DNA of 34,713 bases from Acetofilamentum sp. Its GTDB lineage: Bacteria; Bacteroidota; Bacteroidia; Bacteroidales; DYOH01. The stretch lies in assembly GCA_020720625.1 (NCBI GenBank), contig DYOH01000037.1, positions 1-34,713 on the forward strand. Direction: 5' to 3'. Positions 25,350 to 34,592 of the stretch are shown one piece after another; position 1 is the first letter of the stretch; each line of letters starts with the position of its first letter. The notes beneath the pieces are model-generated. The model worked only from the letters and a program-made list of their open reading frames with translations. It did no database searches and was not told the DNA's origin. The position numbers and the translations under genes are program-made.

Positions 25350-25752
25350 ATAGTTGAATTGATTTACTTTAATTGAGCCAAAAGTATAAGTCTTTTGACA
25401 AAGTTCAAATAATCAATATCTTATGCATGCATATTATTGTTCTAATGAATTGATTTTGTGATAGTCTGAAATTTTAATTTTCAGAATTAGCGTAATTTAG
25501 AAAGATTTTAAATTATTTTTAACAAATATCATTAAGCCGATATTGCTATTTTTTTGATTAATAGAATGTTGGTGTAGTGTGGATGTCCGATGAAAAGATT
25601 ATGTTTTTGGGCAGGTATTTTGATGGCATTTTTTTTTGAGAGAAAAAGTAATCAATTGAAATTTTTTAATGGATAAATCTCCTTTAAAATATTTATCTTT
25701 AGAATTCGTTTTTGGAATACAACCAAAAAACCCAAAAATAGGTTTGTTTAAT
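25350..25752. other. Divergent intergenic region
   Basis: About 400 bp between etfB and the lipoprotein gene. It holds the etfB promoter on the left and a weak AT-rich hairpin (TCTGAAA at 25465-25471 with TTTCAGA at 25479-25485). An in-frame ATG at 25669 could extend the lipoprotein gene but would bury its signal peptide. Nothing else is recognised. Confidence 0.55.
25379..25409 (-). promoter_or_regulatory. Bacteroidota-type promoter of the etfB-etfA-acd operon
   Basis: On the minus strand, TTTG (25409-25406), a 19-nt spacer, then TACTTTTG (25386-25379), fitting the Bacteroidota -33/-7 consensus TTTG-N19-21-TAnnTTTG. The expected start of transcription is near 25373, about 24 nt before the etfB ATG. 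This is the best promoter match in the window. Confidence 0.68.
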
Positions 25753-27372
25753 ATGCATAAAATTTGGTTTTTCGCTGTTTTTCTTTGCTTTTTCTCTGCT
25801 TGTATCAATCAGGAACTGGATCGCGATTTGTTGAGTAAGGAACCCCAGGGAATTATTAGCGCAGCAGTGCCCATTGGCTACAAGCAAACCGGATTGAAAA
25901 ACATTTTTTTGGAACAATTGCAGCAAGGTAAACTGGTGGAAGATGCTTCCGGTCTTTTATGGTTTAAATATCAATTGCCTTGCGATACCTTATCGGCAGC
26001 CGAATTATTCAAATTTCCCACCATTAATCAGGGCTTCCAGATGATAAATATGAGTGGAAAGGCCATACAACTGGATACTTTAACACAAACTTTGGTATTG
26101 CAGGATACTTTTTATGTTGATTTTGCCTATAGCAACGGGCTAAATGGCGAAGAGCTGGATAGCATTGTTGTTGATAGTATGGATTTTAGAGTCGCACTAC
26201 AAACTGCTTATACTTTAAACGGTAATGCTTTTATTGATTTTCCGGAATCTCGTAACAACAACAATTTTTATACTAAAAAACTCATCATCAATAGTGATAA
26301 TTTGTTTAGCGATTGGAAAAATTACAGCCTCGTGCTCAAAAAAATTGATGGAGTGGCTAATGCAATGCAAATGGTTTTGCGTTTGGAATTATCGAAATCT
26401 GATGAAATTATTCCGGCTGGTGCTGTCATGGCTAATTTGAATATTCAGTTTAATCGATTGGTATTTAAAGGTATATACGGATATTTGGGACAGTTTTCGT
26501 TTGATTTGCCAACTGTAACAAGTGTTTTCGATTTTTATAACCAAAAACTCCAGGGTTCGTTTAATTTCGACCACCTAAGCCTTAAGCTTGTTTCGGATAA
26601 TTCTATTGGTTTGCCTTTTGGTTTTTTTGTGCAAGAAATGAGTGTTACCACTACTGATCTGCAAAGCCGGCAGATTGTGTTTTCTGATGTTTTATCTGCC
26701 CAAAATCCTGCCATGCCTGCATATCCTTCGTTTTTGCAAATAGGGCAGCGCATTGCCGATACTACTTCTATGGATATGAGCAGCTTGCAACTTTTCTCGG
26801 AGAATTACGCCACCGAGGCCATTGCGCAAATCAACGGAACATGCAATCCTGATGAATTTTCAACGCAGAACTTTGCACTCAATTCAAGCAAAATGTTGCT
26901 CAATCTGCAATTTGATATTCCGTTTTGGGGAAATACCAAGCATATTGTTATTCAGGATACTTTGCCGTTTGTGCTGAAAGACTTTTATGCAGATGATTTT
27001 GCTTCTATTCAGCGTTTGCTGTTTATTTTAAATACCACAAATGCATTTCCGATGGATGCTGCCATGCAAATATATTTTTGCAATCAATCTATGCAAGTAT
27101 TAGATTCTTTATCGGATGAGGCTTTTTTGATTCCAGCTGCCCAAGAAAAGCAGGCAGATGAAAAGGTGGTTCCGCTGGTGAATGAAACCATCAAAATAGC
27201 CATGTCCAAAGAGAAGGTGCTCACCTTAGAGCCAACATGTTATATCATTATTCGTTCTAGTTTAAATACGCTGGGTGCCAACGATTTGCCGCCACTTTCG
27301 TGGAAGTTTTACGCCGATTATTATTTGTTTGCCCAAGTGGGGGTTGCCGCCGAATTGGAGAATAATCCGTAA
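25753..27372 (+). CDS. Large lipoprotein of unknown function
   Basis: Predicted outer-membrane or periplasmic lipoprotein of 539 residues. From ATG 25753 the product begins MHKIWFFAVFLCFFSAC, a clean lipoprotein signal with the lipobox ending at Cys17. The open frame extends upstream to an ATG at 25669, which would put 28 hydrophilic residues before the signal, so that start is rejected. The body is rich in beta-strand-like alternation with few charged clusters and no motif I recognise. The DUF5723-like barrel gene starts 44 nt after its stop, and a large T9SS cargo gene follows, so a surface complex is possible. TAGGTTTG at 25739-25746 resembles a -7 box but would give an almost leaderless message. 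No function is assigned. Confidence 0.75.
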   Translation: MHKIWFFAVFLCFFSACINQELDRDLLSKEPQGIISAAVPIGYKQTGLKNIFLEQLQQGKLVEDASGLLWFKYQLPCDTLSAAELFKFPTINQGFQMINMSGKAIQLDTLTQTLVLQDTFYVDFAYSNGLNGEELDSIVVDSMDFRVALQTAYTLNGNAFIDFPESRNNNNFYTKKLIINSDNLFSDWKNYSLVLKKIDGVANAMQMVLRLELSKSDEIIPAGAVMANLNIQFNRLVFKGIYGYLGQFSFDLPTVTSVFDFYNQKLQGSFNFDHLSLKLVSDNSIGLPFGFFVQEMSVTTTDLQSRQIVFSDVLSAQNPAMPAYPSFLQIGQRIADTTSMDMSSLQLFSENYATEAIAQINGTCNPDEFSTQNFALNSSKMLLNLQFDIPFWGNTKHIVIQDTLPFVLKDFYADDFASIQRLLFILNTTNAFPMDAAMQIYFCNQSMQVLDSLSDEAFLIPAAQEKQADEKVVPLVNETIKIAMSKEKVLTLEPTCYIIIRSSLNTLGANDLPPLSWKFYADYYLFAQVGVAAELENNP

Positions 27373-27416
27373 TTTTAAGGTGGTTAATATTGATAAATTT
27401 ATTTTAAATTAAGCCT

Positions 27417-28853
27417 TTGAAAAAAATATTGTTCGTTATATCTTTCTTTGCTTCGGTTCAGGCTTTTTCTCAAAATCTGATGCTTTATTCTTTGCGAGAA
27501 ACGCCCAATAGTTTAGCTCTAAATCCTGCTAATGCGCTACAGTGTAAGTTTTTCATCGGAGTCCCTGTATTATCTGCTATTCAGTATCATTTTGCATCAT
27601 CTTCATTCTCTTATAACGATTTTATTACACAAGGAACTGGCTCAAAATCAGATTCCCTTATTTTTAATTATGCGGCAGTTTCCGAAAAAGTGAAGCGAAA
27701 CAATTTTGTCAATAATTCAATTTCTTTGGTTTGGATTGATGGCGGATTTAATCTAAAAAAAAGCTATATCAGTTTTTCTGTTAAATCTGTGGCTAATTTT
27801 AATCTATATTATTCCAAAGACTTAATTGATTTATTCGCAGGAAATTGGAATAGTGCGGAGGATGAACCCCTTAGCTTTCAATTAAGCAATAATAAACCGG
27901 ATTTGCTGGCCTATACCGCATTTTCGGGCAATTTTTCGAAGGAATTTAATAGTAAGCTACGTTTAGGAGTTAAAATTAGTTATTTAAAAGGCGCAATGCT
28001 ATTTAAGGCTCCTAAATCCGATTTTGAAATTGCCACCACTGACAATCCTCTTGCTATTTCATTTTCGCCTGATTATAAGATCCAAGCATCTTTTCCTATG
28101 ACTTATTTTACTGATTCCAGCGGAAAGATTAGTCAAATCAGGCCTGTGTTTAGCAGTCCGATTCAGCATTTTTTATGGAATAAAAATAGAGGAGCATCCT
28201 TGGGTTTTGGTGTTATTTATCAGATTAATAAACAATTACGTTTTTCCGCCAGTGTCGTCGATTTGGGTTTTATTTTTTGGAAATCCAATGCAATGACATT
28301 ACAGGCCAAAGAAAATTTTACTTTTACCGGATTTGATTTGAATCAATACACCACAGGCACTGCAATAGCCACGGATATTAGAACGCTATTGAAAGATTCG
28401 GTTAAAAATTTAATGCATTATACTCATGAAGAAGATGCTTTTTTTGTGCCATTGCCTGTGCGTAGTTTTTTTTCTGCGGAATATCAATTGTCTGAAAAAC
28501 TGAATTTTAGTACCATATCGGCATTTTTTTTTGCCAGCCATGCAATCTTTTGGCAGCAAAATGTGTCTATACAGTATAAATTACACGAAATGCTAAAAAT
28601 AAGCAGTGGAATTAATTATATGAATCACCAAATCAATAACTTGGGTCTTTCGTTGGTTTTTACTAAAAATCCAGTACAATTTTATGTAAGCACCGATAAT
28701 GTGGTATTCAGATTTGTAAAAGACATAAAAACAAACTATCTTTTGCCTTTCGAAGCTAGGTCATTAAATTTTAGTTTCGGACTGAATTTGGTGTTCGGAT
28801 GCAGCACCAAAAATTTATCCCGCGATAATTCTATTTGTCCGGCGTATAAATAG
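27417..28853 (+). CDS. DUF5723-like outer-membrane beta-barrel protein
   Basis: A 478-residue predicted outer-membrane protein. It has a signal peptide (about 1-19, ending VQAFSQ), then LMLYSLRETPNSLALNPANAL, the typical opening of DUF5723/FadL-like barrels of Bacteroidota, and many amphipathic strands ending in aromatic residues throughout. The start is TTG at 27417; no ATG would keep the signal peptide. It follows the lipoprotein by 44 nt and precedes the T9SS cargo by 81 nt. The barrel fold is inferred from pattern and family resemblance. A role as docking or surface partner for its neighbours is speculation. Confidence 0.72.
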   Translation: MKKILFVISFFASVQAFSQNLMLYSLRETPNSLALNPANALQCKFFIGVPVLSAIQYHFASSSFSYNDFITQGTGSKSDSLIFNYAAVSEKVKRNNFVNNSISLVWIDGGFNLKKSYISFSVKSVANFNLYYSKDLIDLFAGNWNSAEDEPLSFQLSNNKPDLLAYTAFSGNFSKEFNSKLRLGVKISYLKGAMLFKAPKSDFEIATTDNPLAISFSPDYKIQASFPMTYFTDSSGKISQIRPVFSSPIQHFLWNKNRGASLGFGVIYQINKQLRFSASVVDLGFIFWKSNAMTLQAKENFTFTGFDLNQYTTGTAIATDIRTLLKDSVKNLMHYTHEEDAFFVPLPVRSFFSAEYQLSEKLNFSTISAFFFASHAIFWQQNVSIQYKLHEMLKISSGINYMNHQINNLGLSLVFTKNPVQFYVSTDNVVFRFVKDIKTNYLLPFEARSLNFSFGLNLVFGCSTKNLSRDNSICPAYK

Positions 28854-28934
28854 ATTTCCCTATAAAAAAGTAACGATTAAGCGGAACAGGAAATGCCTAT
28901 TCCTACCATCAATTTTTAATTTAAATAGTATACA

Positions 28935-31900
28935 ATGACGATGAACCGAAAACGAAAAACAGGTCTTGTCTGGTTACTTCTTTTGTTAGTAATCAATTTG
29001 CAGGCACAAAATGTGGAGCTGATTTCGACGGATAATTCGCAGCAAAATTTTCTAAATGCCTATCGATGGGTGTTGGAGAGTTCGGTGAACGATTATCATG
29101 GTACTTCTTCTTTTTTTGACAAAGATTTATTTCCTGCCTATGGAGAGCACTCCGTTTATTGGGTAATGTCGGGGGTAAATAAAGGTAAGTTTTTAAACTA
29201 TACACCTAAACCTACAGAATATGAAACTGTTACAAGTGTGTTGGGAACTAACTACAATTTAAATGCAGTAGAGCATTTGTCTGTTCAATTTAAGGGAAAT
29301 GCCCAAAGTATTGCAATATTTAAAAGTGAGATGATTTTTGCTGAGCAATCGGTGAGCTGGCAAAGTAATTATTTTAAGTATATTATTGATAGTTATCTGT
29401 TTAAAGACGCATCGTATTTTGTAGATGAGCAGAATATTCTCCAGAATGGCTTTTCGGGAAATACCAAAATGCTTATTGTTCCGGCCTTTGCTGAGGGCGA
29501 GACTGACCCAAAAACATACATTGACAGTGTTTTTCTGAAAAATCCTGGAATTGTGCAAAAGATTGAACAATTTTTGCAAAATGGAGGAACTATCTATACC
29601 GAAGGAAATGCAGCTTATTTTGCGGCTAAATTGGGATATCTGGATACGACCAATTTTAATTGGAAAGATGTGTATTCGCCTGCCGAAGGTATGGCCGAAA
29701 TTAGCTTTAAACAAAATAGCGAACCTTTTTCCTTTGTAGCCGAAAATACCAGTTTATATGCATCGTCCATTCCCAAAATTGATAATCTGGAAACAAGCCA
29801 GATTTTAGCTACCCTAAATACTGATAATCGGGCGGTTTATTTCAAATTGGATAAAAGCAACGGAACCATTTTGTGCAATTTGGGTATCCCGGCAGCCGGA
29901 GGTTATCCTGGCGTGGCAGAAGGTAGCAGGCAATTGCAGTATACATTTAACGCTATACTTTCGGCATTTTTATCGCCTCTGGATATTACTCGTTCCGTTT
30001 TTAATGTAATTCCAAATGATATAATTGCCAGCGAGAATGCTGTGGCTTACGATGCAGTAGATACTTTTTCTGTGATTATACAGTTGCGAAATCTTACCGG
30101 AAGCACAATATCCAATATACAAACCACCGAAATTATTAGCTCATATTTTAATTTTCTCGATATAGCTACTGCCGGCGTTAATGTGGATGTGCATGGCGAT
30201 ACATTAAATTTTTCGGGTATCTCGGTAGGAGCACATAGCGATGTCATCATCAAATACCGTCTTCTAACACCTTCTCCCACAGATTCGGTTCACCAAATTG
30301 TGGATCAATTTCTAATTCGTTCATCGTTTATTAATGTTTCTTCGAATAAAACATATTATCAATTCGAAAACAGAAATTTCGCGCTTAACAAATACCGCAA
30401 TTATGCCGATGTAATGTTTAGCGCTCGCATTGTAGCAGATGCCGATGTAAATTGGAAAAACTTTCTGGGGCTCGATTATCAGCCTTTCAAGGTATTTATG
30501 ATCATGGAAAACAAAGAGCGTACATCGGCTATAAATACGGTTTATACCCAATTTGTGCCCAAAGATGTGCCATTTTATTGGACTGATAATTCTATCAATA
30601 TACCTATTTTGAAGACTCCGGGAGGCAAATTTGTAGATGTGTTGCGCGGAAGCAATAGCGAAACAAATCCCGATTTTGATATGGACAGTGATGGAAATCC
30701 CGATGTTTGGCTGGATACGGCTTCTATTTATCCCAAAGGGTATATCCTTACCGAAGACTCCGTTTATTGGCTTAATCCTTGGAAACATTTAATAGACAGC
30801 ACTGCAACGGCAGTTTATGAGGATATTGACCACGATGGGATGGTGGCTCTGGATAATGATGGTGATGGAATAATTGATGTGCATGAGCCAGGCGATAAAA
30901 TTAGGGTTTGGAAAATTACCTGGAATGTGCAAACTATGCCCGGATATCAGTATTACGACCCTTATTGCTCTTACGAAATGTGGATTGATCCACCGGATTT
31001 AGTGCCGCTTTCAAAAGGGGTGGGTTATGCTTACGGAAATTTGCAGAAAGATGAAAACATGTTTTATCCTTTTGCCCCGGATATTGAATTGGCCAATTTG
31101 AACGACACATCCTGGTCTTACTGGATGGAAAGAGACGAAGACGGTAAAGTGATTTGGAAAAACCTGATTTTGCAATCGATAAGCAATTACGAAGGATTTG
31201 CTTTTGTTGATTCTTCTTATCAAATGAAGCCTACTGATTCTCTACTGGGGCTGGTGCCTCAGCCGCACAGAGAGTTTATTGCAGTGGTTTCGCTTGGTGG
31301 CGAAGAAATTGATATGACGCATCCAACTCCGCAAAAGTCGTTTTATTCTAAGGTGGACTATGAAACTATTTTTGGCGAACAACGCACTACTCCTATACGA
31401 ACTACTTATACTTATTATGCTCCATTGCCTAATCCTTTACAATTTGAGTATCTCAGCAATGGTTTTACACTTACCGACCCCGAAACAAAGGATACTTTGA
31501 TGGAATTACCCAAATTTGGAATGGCAGATATTCATTTTGAAATTAGTGCTTCTACTGAATATACTTACTATTGGATAAGAAATGTGGGATACGATGTGGA
31601 TTATAATGATCCTTCGCTTTCCATTGAGGATGTAAATGAGTTGGGTGATGGTGTTTTTGGCTATTTTATTTATGAAATTCCAAAAGGTTTCGGAGATTAT
31701 AAAATTAGTCTTCCAAAAAAAGAAAGCGGTGAATTTGATTTGGCTTCTATAGTAAAAATAGATGGTACAAATTATCAAAAATGGATTGATAACCCAAATA
31801 CAGTTAACGAGTTGGAGATTTGGGAAACACCTTTTACCTATCAGGTATATGTGCCTCAGATATTGATTCCGCCTGCGCTCGACGACGACAATTTTGATGA

Positions 31901-34412
31901 TGTGGATGATTGGATTGACGACCGCGGTGACCGTTTTCAGTCGGAAACCGGATATTTGCACGATGCTTTTATGTTGGGAAATGGAGAAGATTATCCAATT
32001 GGAAGCGAAGGCGTTTTTCAACACGAAGATTTTGGCTATGCCATCATTGATTCAGGCTGGTCGGCAGGTGTTGATAATACCTATGGCGATGACCATTTTG
32101 AAACACTCGGAAAAACAAGAATTACTATTTTGGCTCAATACGAAGGCAAAGGAAAAGAAGGCTTGGTGGAAATTGGAAAAGGTGGCACCCTCGTTTGTGA
32201 AGAAATTTTCGGAGGTTCACCTTGGGTGATTCACAGCCATATTTTAAATGCTTATGCACAAGGGGTAAATATTCAGTTGAGCAGTGAGATATCTCCGCAA
32301 AACATTCAGTACGGAAAAGATACGGTTTACATTAAACATGTAATCGAAGATTTGGATGAGCCGCGCGATTTCGATGATAAATTTTCGCCCTACAACAGCT
32401 CGTATGGCTTTGGTGTTTCTTCCGCAACCGTTATGGCAGGCGGAAAAGACCCTTGCAGCCTTATTTCTCCAGATTTGGAAACATTCTCGATCACCGATTT
32501 GGATTACGACAAGGCCGAAATTACACTTCTTCCATTGGCCGATGGTTCAAATCCTGATTTAAGTGATTTCCCAAAACAAGTAAGTGGAACTTTTATCGAA
32601 TTTAAGGTTGAAATCAATAATGGTTCCGACCTTAATTGGGAAAATGTGAAAATGCAGGCCGATATTCCTATAGAATTGGGTGCTTCGGATGTGGTGCTTA
32701 ACTATGTGGCCTATCCTCGTCCGTTGGTGCCTGGCGACGATATTGGTACTTTCTCGGCCGGATGGCGGTTTAACCAACCCGAAGGTGAAGTACTGGTGAA
32801 AATGGGCGATTCGCTGAATTTATTGCAGCCATCGCGCAGGGCCTATTTTGTTTTTCTACTGAAATTAGATCCCACACTTGCCAATGGCGTATACAGTATT
32901 GGGTTTACTTGTAGCGGCACGGAGGTGAATTACAAAGGAATATCGCCGGCAGAGCTAAATCTGGAAATTCCGGATGCTTATTTTAGTGTTACCAATAAAG
33001 ACGAAAATGGTAGACCATTAGATTATCAAAAAACGGTGATCGGACAAGCTGATTTGCTGCAAACCAATATACTGGGTAATCAATTTGTTTTGCCTTTAAA
33101 TAATGCTAAATGGTCGTTGACTAACTTAAATATAAGCGATTTTGATACTTTAAGCAACAGTTTGCCGGCTTCGGTAGTCGGAAATAACGAAACTATTGAT
33201 TTGGTGCAATTCAAGGCTTTTCCCAATTTGCAATACAATAAACTGTTTATTCTGGAGCAAGTAGAAACCAATGCCCAAAGTTTGGCCGACACTTTAGCCA
33301 CATTCTCTGAAAATTTGCAGTATACTTATCGCGAAAAATTGTATCAGGTGGAAGATACGGCCTTAAAAGTGCTGCCACTCGGCCCAATGATTGAGATTGT
33401 GCGTAAATTAGAAAGCATCAACGGTGTGCCATATACGGGCGAAGCCATTTCTTTTCAAAATTCGGTTATTTTACTGGGGGTAAACGTGGCTGTGCGAAAT
33501 TATGGCAACGATTTGGCAAAAGATGTACAGGTTCAAATTTATAATGATTCTACCTACGCTATTGAAGCTGATAGTTTACCCGAAAATTGTGAGGTGGAGA
33601 ATAATCATGTGCGCTACTCCCTCGGAACAATGATTCCGGGAGGCACAAAAGAAACTACACTTTATTACAGGTTTACTGATATCGATGATGATGATTTGAC
33701 AGAAGTATTAAAATCTTTCAGCTCTGCTTTTTCCGGCGTTTTGGTAAATGCTCCTTTCTATGTAATCGATTCTATTCCTTTAAATGTGAGTGTGTATGAT
33801 TTTAAATTGAAAAACATTAGTCTGGAAGATCTTGGCAATGAATTGTATAGTATTACGGCCACTGCTGTAAATAGGGGCATTCCTGCAACTAATGTGAAAT
33901 TTGAAATAGTACCGGTAATCGATGGCGTAAACCAGAATCCGATAGGCGAATCTACCATTTTCGTGTATCAAAATCGTCAAATTGCACAATTGTCGGCCCA
34001 ATATTCCGCCGAAAATCAAACAGCCGATATTACCTTTAAAGGAGTAATTGATTATGATAATGCTTTTGTAGAGCTTTTTGAAACCAACAACGAAGAGTCA
34101 ATTGTAATAGAGGTAGACACTACATCCGGAATTGCCGATTTGGCGCAATATCGTTTTAGCATTTATCCAAATCCGGTGAGCACTGTGCTCTATTTTAATT
34201 ATACACTTATTCAATTACCCGATAAAATCAGACTACGAATTATTAATTCTTCCGGACAGATGATAGATGAAAAGATAATTTCTGACTATAAATCAGGCGA
34301 AAATCAATTGGAGTATTTGGTTCCGGAATTGTCAAAAGGCAGCTATTTTTACCAGTTCGAAGCCAAGTTTGGCGAACGAAAACAGCTCTTTAATGGCATA
34401 TTTATAAAATAA
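28935..34412 (+). CDS. Large T9SS cargo protein with GATase-like N-terminus
   Basis: A 1825-residue predicted secreted or surface protein. It has a signal peptide (1-25, ending NLQAQ). The region at about 190-240 has LIVPAFAEG ... FLQNGGTIYTEGNAAYFAAKLG, resembling the class I glutamine amidotransferase-like (DJ-1/PfpI) fold without an obvious catalytic cysteine. DUF11-like beta domains follow near 350-445 and 1210-1310. Acidic loops DFDMDSDGNPDVWLD (about 580), DIDHDGMVALDNDGDGIID (about 630) and DDDNFDDVDDWIDDRGD (about 980) look like calcium-binding loops. A CARDB-like domain lies near 1622-1735. The C-terminus is a T9SS type A sorting domain (FSIYPNPVSTVLYFN, ending GIFIK). ATG at 28935 or 28941. 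It is third in the lipoprotein-barrel-cargo run and ends before a strong terminator. Overall role unknown. Confidence 0.85.
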   Translation: MTMNRKRKTGLVWLLLLLVINLQAQNVELISTDNSQQNFLNAYRWVLESSVNDYHGTSSFFDKDLFPAYGEHSVYWVMSGVNKGKFLNYTPKPTEYETVTSVLGTNYNLNAVEHLSVQFKGNAQSIAIFKSEMIFAEQSVSWQSNYFKYIIDSYLFKDASYFVDEQNILQNGFSGNTKMLIVPAFAEGETDPKTYIDSVFLKNPGIVQKIEQFLQNGGTIYTEGNAAYFAAKLGYLDTTNFNWKDVYSPAEGMAEISFKQNSEPFSFVAENTSLYASSIPKIDNLETSQILATLNTDNRAVYFKLDKSNGTILCNLGIPAAGGYPGVAEGSRQLQYTFNAILSAFLSPLDITRSVFNVIPNDIIASENAVAYDAVDTFSVIIQLRNLTGSTISNIQTTEIISSYFNFLDIATAGVNVDVHGDTLNFSGISVGAHSDVIIKYRLLTPSPTDSVHQIVDQFLIRSSFINVSSNKTYYQFENRNFALNKYRNYADVMFSARIVADADVNWKNFLGLDYQPFKVFMIMENKERTSAINTVYTQFVPKDVPFYWTDNSINIPILKTPGGKFVDVLRGSNSETNPDFDMDSDGNPDVWLDTASIYPKGYILTEDSVYWLNPWKHLIDSTATAVYEDIDHDGMVALDNDGDGIIDVHEPGDKIRVWKITWNVQTMPGYQYYDPYCSYEMWIDPPDLVPLSKGVGYAYGNLQKDENMFYPFAPDIELANLNDTSWSYWMERDEDGKVIWKNLILQSISNYEGFAFVDSSYQMKPTDSLLGLVPQPHREFIAVVSLGGEEIDMTHPTPQKSFYSKVDYETIFGEQRTTPIRTTYTYYAPLPNPLQFEYLSNGFTLTDPETKDTLMELPKFGMADIHFEISASTEYTYYWIRNVGYDVDYNDPSLSIEDVNELGDGVFGYFIYEIPKGFGDYKISLPKKESGEFDLASIVKIDGTNYQKWIDNPNTVNELEIWETPFTYQVYVPQILIPPALDDDNFDDVDDWIDDRGDRFQSETGYLHDAFMLGNGEDYPIGSEGVFQHEDFGYAIIDSGWSAGVDNTYGDDHFETLGKTRITILAQYEGKGKEGLVEIGKGGTLVCEEIFGGSPWVIHSHILNAYAQGVNIQLSSEISPQNIQYGKDTVYIKHVIEDLDEPRDFDDKFSPYNSSYGFGVSSATVMAGGKDPCSLISPDLETFSITDLDYDKAEITLLPLADGSNPDLSDFPKQVSGTFIEFKVEINNGSDLNWENVKMQADIPIELGASDVVLNYVAYPRPLVPGDDIGTFSAGWRFNQPEGEVLVKMGDSLNLLQPSRRAYFVFLLKLDPTLANGVYSIGFTCSGTEVNYKGISPAELNLEIPDAYFSVTNKDENGRPLDYQKTVIGQADLLQTNILGNQFVLPLNNAKWSLTNLNISDFDTLSNSLPASVVGNNETIDLVQFKAFPNLQYNKLFILEQVETNAQSLADTLATFSENLQYTYREKLYQVEDTALKVLPLGPMIEIVRKLESINGVPYTGEAISFQNSVILLGVNVAVRNYGNDLAKDVQVQIYNDSTYAIEADSLPENCEVENNHVRYSLGTMIPGGTKETTLYYRFTDIDDDDLTEVLKSFSSAFSGVLVNAPFYVIDSIPLNVSVYDFKLKNISLEDLGNELYSITATAVNRGIPATNVKFEIVPVIDGVNQNPIGESTIFVYQNRQIAQLSAQYSAENQTADITFKGVIDYDNAFVELFETNNEESIVIEVDTTSGIADLAQYRFSIYPNPVSTVLYFNYTLIQLPDKIRLRIINSSGQMIDEKIISDYKSGENQLEYLVPELSKGSYFYQFEAKFGERKQLFNGIFIK

Positions 34413-34432
34413 ATTCCTGAAAGTATTTTTAG

Positions 34433-34475
34433 AAAAACCTTTGGAAAATTACAACATCCAAAGGTTTTTTTATTT
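34433..34475 (+). terminator. Intrinsic terminator after the T9SS cargo gene
   Basis: AAAAACCTTTGGA (34433-34445) pairs with TCCAAAGGTTTTT (34457-34469) over an 11-nt loop. The stem runs into a T-rich tail (TTTTTTTATTTTT). It lies about 20 nt after the stop codon of the 1825-residue cargo gene. Confidence 0.85.
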
Positions 34476-34592
34476 TTATCTACATTCTGGTATACACGTA
34501 AATTTGTAATACATATTGGGAACATATAAAAATGTCTTTGAAATATGGTTCAAGAATGAGATAAATAAGTGGAAAATCCCTTATTTTGAGTT

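Noticed and set aside
25739-25746. TAGGTTTG as a -7 promoter box for the lipoprotein gene
   Set aside because: It lies only 6 nt before the chosen ATG, and the nearest upstream TTTG (25711-25714) is 24 nt away rather than 19-21, so it would need a leaderless message with poor spacing.
25669-25752. In-frame upstream start for the lipoprotein gene
   Set aside because: It would add 28 hydrophilic residues before a clean lipoprotein signal with its cysteine, so ATG 25753 is the better start.
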